DNA of 64,000 nt from Amborella trichopoda (Eukaryota; Streptophyta; Magnoliopsida; Amborellales; Amborellaceae): assembly GCF_000471905.2 (NCBI RefSeq), contig NW_006499912.1, positions 751,637 through 815,636 of the forward strand, read 5' to 3'. Positions 24,401 through 36,400 of this stretch are shown piece after piece. A program made the translations under genes and the position numbers. How positions within the stretch are numbered: position 1 is the stretch's first letter; each line of letters begins with the position of its first letter. Below the pieces are notes generated by a model that was given only the letters and a program-made list of their open reading frames with translations, was not told the origin of the DNA and made no database searches.

Positions 24401-27400
24401 TTGAGCCGAAAAACTTTGAAAAAAAACTGAAGAATGATACTCTTCCCTTGAATTTTCTTTGGGGACTTCAATTTAATTGTAAACTAGATTTTGTATGAGA
24501 CTTTTGAAGTTGTTACACCATTCATATTCATATTCATATTTTGTGAAGTACATCCAGGATAATGGGCATAATCAATGAACTGCCGGAATATGAGGCGCTA
24601 GCTGGAGAAAACCCTTCTCCCAATACATCAGATGAACTGGATCAATTCCAAAAGTGATGATTTTTTTTTTTTTTTGGGGAAAACTAAGGGCGGAGTTGGT
24701 TGTGTTTGCAAACAATGTCAACATTCTTATTGGACGTATGAGGCAAGTCAATGTCACATACACGACCCATATAGAAGATGGAAGTGCAGTTTTGATCGAC
24801 TTGGGTGTTCAAGTGGCGTGATCGAACAAGAGATAGAGATAGAGGTACTATCAGGACGCTCCATCATTAGTTTTTTGTGATGGTCATTAATATAAAACAA
24901 TCTCCCCAGTTGATAGCCTCTTGTGATTCACTTTCCAAATTTTGGTTACCATACAAGGTATGTTGATGGATGAAAAGGGTCATTGCAATTGTCCCCTATC
25001 AAGGTTACGCCCCTGTACTTATTAGGAATTTAAGAACAAGTTTATTGTTAAGGTCAAGCGTACTATGACAGGTTGAAGGCAAGCTGATACTATCTATGGA
25101 TAAAGCCGATATGAATTTAACACTATTATTGAGTAAGTTAATCTTTATGGTTTACATAACTTTTGTAGTTTTGTAACTGGGACTAGGAGCCAGAACTTGA
25201 GGCTTGTTCATCTGGGGTTATTTTGTTTATTTTCTGGTTCTTTTGAGTGGCTCTTCTTGAGAAATGTCCTTTAGTTCCAATTTTCAGATGTGTATTTTAT
25301 GATGATGCATTCTTTCCAAATTTATGTTTGAACTCGGCAATTATTCTATGTTGGCCATTGTTTCAAACCAATATCATGCTGCTTAACTATGGATGGTGGT
25401 GTTGGTGGATGGAATATGCTGCAGAGTGATTTTATGCTACTTCCCCTGTAAAATAATCCAGGCAACATGTGGTGCACCATTGGTTAGGTGATGTAGCCCT
25501 TCTATCATAACAGTTAGGTGGAATTTATTTACCCAAGAAATCAACTAGAATTTAGTACTTGATTTGAACTGGAATGCAAGTTTAGTTATAATAGGGGTAG
25601 AGATGAGGAAGTAATTAAGATTAACAGACAAGAAATACCAAAAAGAATGCACTTTCGATGAGTGCTCTTCTATTCTTACTTCCCCAAAGCCTCTGATAGC
25701 ATGGACGAAACAACAACAGGTTCTCTGTCCCTGCGGGGATGGAGCGACAGCAGTATTGAGAATCCAAGATAAGGTCACGGCGAGACGAACCATTTATCAT
25801 CATGATAGGCGTCAAGTGGAAGTGCAGTGATGTATGCAGCTGAGGCATCCTAACAGATCGAGAGATTTGAACCTAGGTTCAAATGCCTCGATCAATTTGA
25901 TCAGTCACACGCCATCTATTTTCATTGTTCAATTGTTTGTGTTTGACACCAAAAGCTCTGCCGTATAACACTCTATCTATCCAAGGGATGGAAGGGCAGA
26001 GGGAGGTTCCCTTTGGTGTCCCTTCCAGTCCAGAATTGGGGCCTCACAATCAACAATCACTGCCAATACGCTTCTCTCATGCCGTTCTTCATTCATGGTT
26101 CGATACTTTGGTGCTCTAGGCGTAGAGGAACCACACCAATCCATCCCGAACTTGGTGGTTAAACTTTACTGCAGTGACGATATTGTGGGGGGGGTCTTGC
26201 AGAAACATAGCTCAACGCTAAGATGATAAAAAGCTTAACACCTCTTATTTAGTGAAAAGGTGGGTCGGTAATCTAAAAAAATGGAGAGATTGAGAAAGAT
26301 GTCGTACATAGAATTAGAGCTCGGTGGGCAAAGTGAAGATGTACAACCGGAGTTTTATGCGATCGCCACATATCAATGAAGCTGAAGGGCAAGTTTTATA
26401 AGACAGTTGTGAGACCAGCTTTACTTCTGGGGCAAAATGTTAGGCGGTCAATAAACAAGATACTTATAGAATGAGTGTAGCTAAGATGAGGATGTTGAGA
26501 TGGATGAGTGATAAGGCAGGAAGGGATAGAATTAAATATGAGTACATTAAGGAGAATTTAGGTCTGACACCAATAGGCGATAAAATGAGAGAAAGTAGAC
26601 TTAGGTGGGCTGGTCATGTGTGGTGTAGTACTAGTGCAACACTCGTTAGGAGGTGCGAGTTAGTTCAAGTGGAAGGCTTAAAAAAGGGAAGGGGTAGGCC
26701 CAAATGGGCATGGTTGGAAATAGTGAGAAATGATATAGGGACTTGTGGCCTCAATAAGAGTATGGCCCTTAATAAAGCAGAATGGCGAACATGGATTCGT
26801 TTAGCGACCCCAATTAGTTCAAAAAAGGCATTGACATTGATAATGATTTGAACTGAATAAACAAAAAAATTTAGTACCATGTGTTATTTCGTTTAACTTT
26901 AAACTATAAATTCTGCTATGTCAAGTGTTTACAAGATGTCTTTGTTCACATCCTTTCTGCATTTTGTGGTTATTATGTGAAGCACTTGCCGTAAAGGCTA
27001 TTCCATCAATCATTTTATAGGAAATTGGAGATTCTCCAGTCACTTTTAACTTATTTTGAAACCTATTACATAAACTCTTGCAGTATTGTATTTAAGATAA
27101 TACTTTGGTGTCCTTTAGATAATAAATAGTTTTTTAATGTCCTTCTACTCTTGCATATAATTGATGGTTGATATTTCTCATAGAGTGAAGGTCATCGCCA
27201 AATCTTGACAAAAGAGCTTGAAGCTGTGGGCTTGCGGTTGAATAAGAGGCCACCGCAGGTATGAGGCGTTCATTACTTTGAAAACTTTTGCTTTCTGTAT
27301 CAGATTTTTTTCGATCTTGAGAATGCAGGGCCTCCTGGATCACACTTAATAAGGAATCTTTTTATTGTTGTTTAGGGATAACATATTTTTGTTAAGCTTG

Positions 27401-30400
27401 TTGCTAGTATCATGGCTTACAAGTTGAGAAGTGTCACCACTGGTGTGGTTATGAGATTCTTCTACACTCCAACAATGTCATATATTTTCCACTGATATGA
27501 TCCCATCTTTTACCAGGAAAACCGTTAAGTTTTGGGTTTTTCTTTTGGTTGTCTTGATCATCTTGAAGTAATATTAAGCTAATGGGAACTTGTTCTTGCG
27601 AATGCAAACTTCAATAGTTATTTAGGTTTTGAAATTGTTATATATGAGTTATAATGTGGGGAAATATCATTGGCTTTTCTACCATTTTCTTAGGATTCCT
27701 ATTGACTGCTTGATGTTGATATAGCTAAGTAATGTGCCCAACAAATTCTCGTTGCTGGACTGGCAAGCAGTTTTTAGTAGAACATTTATAGATATCTATT
27801 ATGTATAAAGCACACCAAAGGTTTGTGCACTTATGGTACCACTAAAAGCTTCATAGGTTCTCTAGATTTGGTTTAATGGCAAAAAAGTTTAGTGGATTTT
27901 CATGAAGGTCCAAAATTGATGAAGGGAAATATTGATCTTCTTGAGGTAATATTTAGTCTTGATCATCTTGGTGTAATATTACGATCATGGGAAGCTTGCT
28001 CTTGCAAATGCAATTTTTAGTAGTTATTTAGGTTTTGCAATTGTCATATCATTGGCTTGTTGTACCATTTCCAAGGATTTATACTGACTGCCTGATTTGA
28101 TACAGTTAAGTGGTATGCCCAACAAAGTTTCATTGCTGGACTGGCAAGCACTTTTGGGTAGAAATATTGGTGGATATCTATTATGTATAAAGTATGACAA
28201 AGGTTCGTTTCACATGTTGTACCCACTAAAAGCTTTGCAGGTTTGCTAGAAAATTTGGTTATATTAATATTAATTAATTCCAAAAAGGTTTAGTGTATTT
28301 TCATGTGAGTCCTAAAGGCTTTATACAAAAATATAATATAATATTTACGAAAACAAAAATATATTAAAAGGGAGTTCCTATATATATTACTTAACTCAAA
28401 TACGAGATAAATCTATACAACAATAAGAATGAGAAAAAAATAAGAAAGAAAGCAAATATGTACAAATGAGAAACATAGAGAAACAAGAGAAAGAAATCAA
28501 TAAAGAGTGAGAAAGATTTACATCATGCCTCATTCATATTGAGAGATTCGCAGCAGCATCCCCGCCAGTTTTCAAAAGAGATACAGTGGATTACATTGCA
28601 ACCCCTTCGTAGATTTACAACATGCGTCTGCCTAGAGAAATCATCATCATCATCAGAGCCTTTTTTAACTATTTTGGTCGGCTACATGAATCTTGGTCCA
28701 CCATTCTGCTCTATCCAGGGCCATACCCTCAGAGAGGGCCGGCCTAGAGAGATAGAGCATTTAAATATGCCCCCACGAGAGAAAGCATGCCACAATTCAA
28801 TTTCCTTATAGACAAAGGAAACTATCTAAACCTAAACCCTCTCTCTGAAACCGTCCTATTCTCTGTGTAAACTTCAATCACCATAAACCAGACAACCCAA
28901 ACTGCATCAATCTTTTTCTCTCCCTAAAAACCAAAAAAGCTGTAACCCATCTCCTTGAATACAAACCTCACGCCCCACTAAATCCCATGAGAGAAAGAGC
29001 CACCACTCTTTTCTCTCTAGACCTCATTGTCATCATCATAGCCTTTTCCCAATTATTTGGGGTCGGCTCAACCACCAAAAAGACCAAACACCAAAAATCT
29101 CCTTAAACAACACTCCCTTTCTCTCTCTCTCTCTCGAACCCCGAAATATAAGTAACAAAAGTGTGGAGATTCTTCTTTTATTGTCTCTATCTCTCTCACC
29201 TTCCACAATTTTAACTTCTCTCTAAATCAAGTTCTAATAAAGAGAGGAGAGGGAAATCAGAGGGGTTAGAGAGAGATTATGGATGAAAGAGCTCTCAATA
29301 CCAAAAACTATGATTGTACACTCTCCCACTAATCGAAGTTCCATTAGGGAGAGAGAACGTAGGCATTAGAGAAAGACTATGGAAGAAAATTCTCTCTCTT
29401 TCTTTCTCTCTCTGTCTTTGTCTTGAAAAGAAGTAAAATAGCCATTAATGTTTGGTAGAGTTGATATTTGCTTCCTGACTTTTGTCATGTGTTTGTGGTT
29501 TATAATCATCATATTAGTATGTGACGATAAACGGGGAGATTAAAACATGCACCAACGAATTGCACTATATATCTACTCCCTCAAGTATATTTGTCTAAAA
29601 TATTGGGATCCATTTAAAAATAATCAAATAAGTAATTCTTTTTTTTTAATTGGATATTAAGTTTCTAAATGCTTAGATCTATCAGAAATTTGGGGTGTCT
29701 TTTTAGGCACATAAAAAGTATAAATGATTCTCTCTATTTTATTTTATTTAGGTTGGTCTGTAGGTTTATGAGATTGTATCTCTAAATTTGGGATATTACA
29801 AGGACTCCGACATGATTTTTACTCTAGGAATCATAAACATGCATGAGCATATAATTTTTCAAAAGATACAAAATAGATGACAAACATAGAGAGAAGAGAG
29901 CGTACATGCTCTAACAGAAGTAGAACACTTAAACCCTTGAGTATAACACGTACAAGTATTTTTTCGATCTAAACTTTTTGGCATCCTCTTTAGAAGAGCT
30001 AGATGAGTATTTTCTTTTCCTTTTTTATGTTTAAATGATCTTGAGTTTCTAAAAAGTTAGATCTGATGTCCAAATATCGGGCAATATCTTCTCGTAAGAC
30101 ATTATTTTTCATGAACATGCAAAACCATATGATATTTTCTTCGCCAGGTTGAGGGGTCGTAGAATGTTCCTAAAGAGGGTTTTTACTAGAGCAAACATAT
30201 TTCTATAGAAGTATATATCCTTTCAACAAATGGGGAGAGAAGAAATGCGCAGGATTTTATGTATAAATATGTTTCAGGTCATGTCTTTTAGTAAAAAATT
30301 TGTAACAGCCAAAAAATAATGAGGTTTTCTCTGAGTATTTATCTGGAAAAATTCTTAGAATCCTTCAAGACATCTTCAAGTCTCAACATTAGTTTAGAAA

Positions 30401-33400
30401 CCCTACAGGAATCCCAGCTAGGCCAACCTTCGTCTGTCCCTAGTCTTTACCCGAAGTGTTTACATGTTTCTGTAATTCAGGTCTAATAGGTGTTGACACT
30501 TTTAAATTGTGAACAAATTGTGATATATTGTATCTGTGAGGTGCTTCTGTGATGAAGGTAGCATGCAATTTAATACTTGAAGATGTTTGATTAATTTCTT
30601 TAGTAACTCAGATTATAGTGTGGAAGATTGTGTACTATTTTTTAAATATCTGAGAAAAAAATGTACTGTTCTTGGGCTTTTAAGAGTGAGTAGTTCGAAA
30701 TGCAAAATAGCAAAACAGTTCAAAACTTACCAACTGTACCTTCCAAATCTAGCCTTTTATCTTACACCTTGCTCGATTATCTTTCTTGGAAAAATTTTAG
30801 TAGGTATTCCCCAGATCTTTGCTTGGCTGCTACTTGATGAAATAATTGCAGACCTAATCATTTTGGATTTTTCTTAGTAGGCATTTAATGGATATTGGCT
30901 TGACTATTTGTAACCAAAAGTTAGGAATTGGACAAGTATGCCATCGTACTAATTTGGATAATTAGTGTATACTCTTTTCTGTCTCTATGATTGCTGTATT
31001 TCTTGTCTTGTCTCCTTGATTCTACCAGAATGTTCCCGAAACCTAATACCATGGTCCAGTGAGAAGCCTTATTTGGTTGACGACTGATTTTCTTTTGATC
31101 TATTATCTGTATGTAATGTTCTGAGTTTGCAGATATATTTCAAAAAGAAAAAGACAGGAGGCATTTCTTTTAACAGCACTTTGACTTTGACTCATGTTGA
31201 TGAGAAGCTTTGCTACCAAATTCTACATGAATACAAGATACATAATGCTGAGGTATCTCTCTCTCTCTCTCCCCCCCCTCCCCCGGTTAACTTACTGGTA
31301 CTGATGGCTGATGGACAGGAAATTGACAAAGCAATCACAAAGAAAAGAGAAAAAATGACTGAAAAAAAGGAAGGGAAATGTTCAGCTGACATAGGTGCAG
31401 ATTGGGTTGCAAATGAATGTGATACATGCCATTTATTGGGAATATTCAACAAGTAAATTTTTGTAGTTCACTTTCCTGCCCAGAATGAGGGACCAACCCA
31501 GAATGAGGGACCAACTTACCTTGCACATGTATAAAATTAGGAAACGTCATGGAGTTATACATTATAATGACAATGAATAAAAGGAAAAGGTCATGGGATG
31601 ATGCCACTATAATGACAATGAATAAAAGGATGTGTACACATAAAATGCATAAATCTTACCAATGCATTCAGTGTGATCATGATGATTGGAATGTGTCAAA
31701 ATAACATGTCAAAAATCTGTTCCATTTATTAATATCCCTGCTATCTCTTTGTTTGCATGGGCTTTAAACTTGGCTATAACAGCTAATACAATCTACCAAT
31801 TTCTTGAAGAAAATGTATACAATGAAACCATTTACTTTTTATACAAGGATGTCACAATTGTTGTTGACCGTTAGATTTGAAATCTGGTGGTTGTTGACAT
31901 GTCATTGTTTAGGCACACAGTCCAAAACAAAATTTCTTTAATGTTATGCACACGTTCATCTACTAGATTTCTATCTAATGGCTAAAACTGATTTTGACCT
32001 CCTTGTACTGAAAATAAATGGTCTTATAGTATACAATTGTTTTCTTGAAACACCAAGTTTTCAACATGGAACGGTAAAGCAATGAAGCAAAATTCTGCCA
32101 TCTTGAAATGTACTTGTTTTCTATGCATGCTCTTTTATGTTTTGCTTTGAATTTATGTAACCGGTGATGATGTGAACTTAGGGCCCATTGGATGATAATT
32201 AATTCCTTCATGACTCACTAGTATACTTCTACCTCTAAAATTTATTTACACATAAAATCATTGTGATGTGCTGTTCAGGTGGACATAAAATTATAGATCT
32301 TTGTAAACAACAATGCATACACGTGCTCCCATTCCTTCCTTGAACTTCAAAAGTCATGATAACAGCTTTCAAATGAGCTGCAACTTTTGGGTATACCCTT
32401 CTAATGGTCTCATTTGCCTATACACCAAATTTCATTTGATTTGGAGTTGATTTGGAGGGTATTCCAACGGTGCGCTGCATGCTAAACCTGTTTATGTGGA
32501 GTCTGGCGGTGAACCTTTGAAATGGGCCCAAATTGCTAAACCTGTTTGTGTGGAGTCTGGTGGTGAACCTTTGAAATGGGGCCAAATGATGTTCATTTGA
32601 TCTCAAATGTGCTGGAATGTTTGAGGAAGGTGATAACATGCTTTCTGTTCACCTTTATAGCATTTGGACAAGATTTGAGGCACAGTGCTATTGTTCAAAA
32701 GCTCGTGTGAGCCACAATGCTATTGAGGCGCCTAGCTGTGGCAAGGATCTCTAAAATGACCACCTTAATCAGCTCATGTAAAGATGAATTTTAAGGGATC
32801 AAGATGATTTGTTGTAGAAGCTGTGGTTAAAATTTCATTGAATTTGGAGATCATTGAGGGGACCAAATAAATGATGCTGGTTTGTTGCTGTTTGCCACAA
32901 TGCAGATCACTGCGAGCCAAAATAGGCGACCTTAGCAACCTTCAATCAAGATGAAATTTTGTAGGTAGGTAATGTAATGCCTTAGGAATTATAGTTAAAA
33001 TGTTATGATTTTGGACATCAATAAGGGGTTCAAAAAAATAAAATTCAGTCCACTTTCGAGTTTGAACTGCGGACCGTAGTTTTTGAAATATGGGGTTGAG
33101 CATTTGTGAGCTATAGAATATCAATTTTTTGATCTCCCTCCAATCAAGATGAAAATTTTGTGGGCTGATTTAAAAGTGTCTCAAGAGCCCAAAGCTAAAT
33201 GTCGTTTGATTTGGACACTTATATGGGGGGTCATTCGCAGTAAACTTTGCCCGCTCTTAAGTTTTGCACGGCAGATGCAGCTTGCAAAATTGCCTCTGTC
33301 ATGGACAACAGAAGGATGCTGATCTGTTGCAGTTTGCCGTAATGGAGTTAGCTGTGAGCCAAAATAGGTGATCGTAGCAACCTTCAATCAAGATTAAATT

Positions 33401-36400
33401 TTGTACAGTTTTTGAAATATAAGCTCATGCCAAACTTTGTTGCAATAGAACTCCATGTTAGTGAGCTTTAATCAAGATGAAATTTTGTGGACTGATTTAC
33501 AAGTGTCTCAAGAGCCGACATTCAAAATCGTGTTTGATTTGGACACCTATATGGGGGGTCAATCGAATTAAACTTTGCTCTCTCCCAGTTTTGTGCTGTG
33601 GAATGCAGCTTGCAAAATTGCCTTTGTCAAGGGCAACAAAGGGTTGATCTAATGATCTTGGATTGGGGGGTGAAATTTTGTGGTTTAGTGCTGAAGTGAG
33701 GAATCTTCAGTCCAAATTTCATGAAATTTGGATATTGGTAAGGGGTTCGAATGAGATTCTATCCATTGCCAGTTGGGTCATACTACACCTGCAGGATGAA
33801 TAATGTCGCCACAGCAAACTTTGTAATAATGTCGCTACAGCAAACTTTGTATAAGCCAAGTAGACTTGAACTTTTCTGTAGGCCTATTTGAGTGTGAATT
33901 GGAAACTTGTTTTATGAGTAGTAAACAAGTTTTTTTTTTTTGAAATAGTTAACATTGCATTAATAATAAGGATGTACAAGTACAAAAAATGGCATCCCTC
34001 GCAGGGTAGCAATATACAAAAACCATCGAGATGGTGGGATATGTCCAAAAAATGCTATACATCCACTATAAGGACCCAAAACAGAGTAGTGAGGAACCAC
34101 AATCTCCAAAAACTATCAAGAGATTTCCCTACGTCCGACCGTGTGGCCCCTTACTTAGCGAGGGCATTGGCATTGGAGTTGGCCTCGTGCCATATATGTG
34201 TCTAAGAGGTATGTATACGCCTGAAAATCTCGAAAATTTCATTAAAAATGTGAGCCAAGGGTGGGCAGTGGATCCCAATGCCCAAGATATGACACTTTTG
34301 GAATCCCCCTCGACGATAAGAAGATCTCTCCAAGCAACGTTGAAAGTGATCAGGCCCTCGAGGAGGGCGAGGGATTCTGCTGTGATGCTATTGGCGTGGC
34401 CGAGGGCTTTGGAGGAGGACATGATGGCGTTGCCAAGGTGGTCTCTGACAATGCTCCCGATGCCAGCTGACCACCACGGGAGCATCCGTCGAGGTTAAGT
34501 TTGACATGGTCTGGTTTGAGTGGTCTCTATAGTGAAGCTCAAGAGACATGTGGAGTTCTAAGGCCGCTCAAAGCTAGCCAATTCTACAGGAAGTCCGTGA
34601 AGGAGTAGTTCTTGAAGTGTTTGTGATTCTTGGCCCAAAAGATCACCCTAGTTCTCACTCTCTCTGTTAGGACCTCGATAGGAGCCTTTTCTTCATGAAA
34701 ATTCTTTGGTTCTGGTGTTCCAAATGACCCACAACATGGTTGACACTGTGGCTTTCCAAAACAAGATGCCTGATTTTGGCCATGGCAGATGTTGGAGCAA
34801 TCCGAAGAGGAGGGGGACCATCCGTGGGGCTACCCAAGACCACCCTAAGAGCTGTAGGAATTCCCCCCACAATTCCTCAACCACTATGCAGTGGTTTGAA
34901 GGGGTGGGCGTGGGTCTCCTCTTCACTCAATCTATAGTTCTTGGAAATGCTTATGATTCCAAATCATTTCAAGAATTGGAATCACAGAATCGCGGGTGTC
35001 AAATGATTCCTATAATTGGAATCGTCATTTGTATAATGCAAATCACCTGTCGCATGATTCCCACTATATTGGAATCACGATCCAATAAAATAGGAATCGT
35101 GTGTCCTATCTTGTTGGAATTAGTGTCCAATAAATTTGGAATCGAGTTTCCTACCTTTCTAGAATCGCTCATCATCCACTTGAATCAATGCCATCTATAA
35201 TTGTGATCTGATAAAATAGGAATCTTGATTCCTATATTGTTGGAATCATCGTCCCATCAATTTGGAATCGAGATTCTACCTTTTAGAAATTATGCACAAA
35301 TACCCCCTAGACCACACCATAAGTTTTAAGAGAGAAAAGATTTAAAGTTTTATATAATTTATAAGCTTGAATTTTGGACTCCATATAAAGAGTACGATTA
35401 ACCAATCCAATATTATTCTAAAGACACTAAATTTTATATTATTTATAAGCTTTAATTTTGGACTCCATATATAGAGTATGATTTACCCTATCCAATATTA
35501 TTCCGATCGGTGTCTTTGACAGCCCTCCCCTAACAATGGTATCGGAGTATTGAGTGCTCTTTAACATAGCTCTCTACCATAAAAACAGGGTTGGGCTCCC
35601 TTGGGTATCTACTTTCTTGGAGTTTCTAGAACTCTAAGCAAACAATATACCGTTTGTGTTTCTCATGCTCATTTGAGGACTAAACAAGGAACGGCCGCTT
35701 CTACCTAGAAAAAACTCTTTGAGATGTGGACCTCAAGCTCTCAGAGTACCGTATGCTTTGATGCTTTATTGAAAAACCCTTTCGACATCAAGGTCTAGTT
35801 TTTAGGGTGAGAAACCAAACGAATATGTTGCATGCGTTTTCATGCATCTTTTGATGATGAAAGAAAGATGTGTATCTTCTCACTCGAAAATGAGTCTCTG
35901 TGATGTGGACTTCGAGCTCCTAGAGAGCCATGTGCTTCAAATCTTTGTTGAAAAACCCTTTCAACATCAGGCTCAAGTTAAAAGTTGAAGATTCTGATTT
36001 ACACTTACCAACAAAATACATTTTTTTTTTTATAATGTTGACTTTTATAAAGTATAAGGGGGGAGTACAGAGAGAGGAAGAGAAATGCTTTTCCACAAGC
36101 AGAAAGCTACAGACCCTTATGAAAATGGGAGGTGAGAGAGAGTAGAATCCAAAAAACATATTTTTAGTAGTTACAGTGACAGAAACAAAGCAACCATAAA
36201 AAATATGCTTTCGCCAAAAATTAAGCATGAACTAGCTGCTCCATCTTTAGCAAGAGTGTCTGCTGCCTGGTTTCCTTCGCTCCAAATCTGCCTCCATGAG
36301 GAGTGCATATCCCTGCAAATATAGTGAATCTCATAAAAAATGTGTGCCAAGTTCCAAGGAGGAGGAGAAAAACATTTTGAAGTCTTCAATTATGAGAGGC

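Larger units (their letters stand above)
25680..26255 (+). other. Nuclear plastid DNA insertion (NUPT), rrn4.5-rrn5 region
   Basis: The segment follows the chloroplast rRNA operon order: the end of the rrn23-rrn4.5 spacer, rrn4.5, the rrn4.5-rrn5 spacer (with CCAAAAGCTCTGCC and TATCTATCCAAGGGATGGA) and rrn5, then the downstream ATAAAAAGCTTAACACCTCT. It has accumulated many C-to-T and G-to-A changes and small indels relative to plastid genes as I know them, as expected for decaying organelle DNA in the nucleus. It lies inside DRG intron 5, so it is not a functional rRNA locus. Its left end is approximate. Confidence 0.85.
23652..27183 (+). other. DRG intron 5 (3.5 kb)
   Basis: A GT-AG intron with a chloroplast-derived insertion (about 25680-26255) followed directly by an RTE-LINE 3' end (26290-26855). 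The 113-codon open frame at 24157-24498 matches nothing I recognise. Confidence 0.85.
27259..31132 (+). other. DRG intron 6 (3.9 kb)
   Basis: A GT-AG intron with a 406-bp tandem duplication (27547-28315) and two reversed RTE tails (28640-28760 and 29030-29075). The remainder, 29420-31132, is A+T-rich without recognised content. CT-rich runs occur near 29120-29220. Confidence 0.85.

Noticed and set aside
24157-24498. 113-codon frame in intron 5
   Set aside because: No recognisable domain and no splice or promoter context. It lies in the intron of a well-supported gene. Chance is likely.
26103-26225. Functional 5S rRNA gene
   Set aside because: It is of plastid, not nuclear, 5S type, is mutated and sits next to plastid 4.5S sequence inside an intron.
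31127-31456. 109-codon frame presented as one ORF
   Set aside because: It is DRG exon 7 read through its donor into the CT-rich intron start.
34031-34498. 155-codon + strand open frame
   Set aside because: It is the antisense shadow of the LINE RNase H region read on the minus strand, where the domain motifs are clear.
34706-35200. 164-codon + strand open frame, one of the longest in the window
   Set aside because: It runs antisense to the LINE zinc region and then into the GGAATC-rich insertion, crossing an insertion boundary. It has no recognisable domain.
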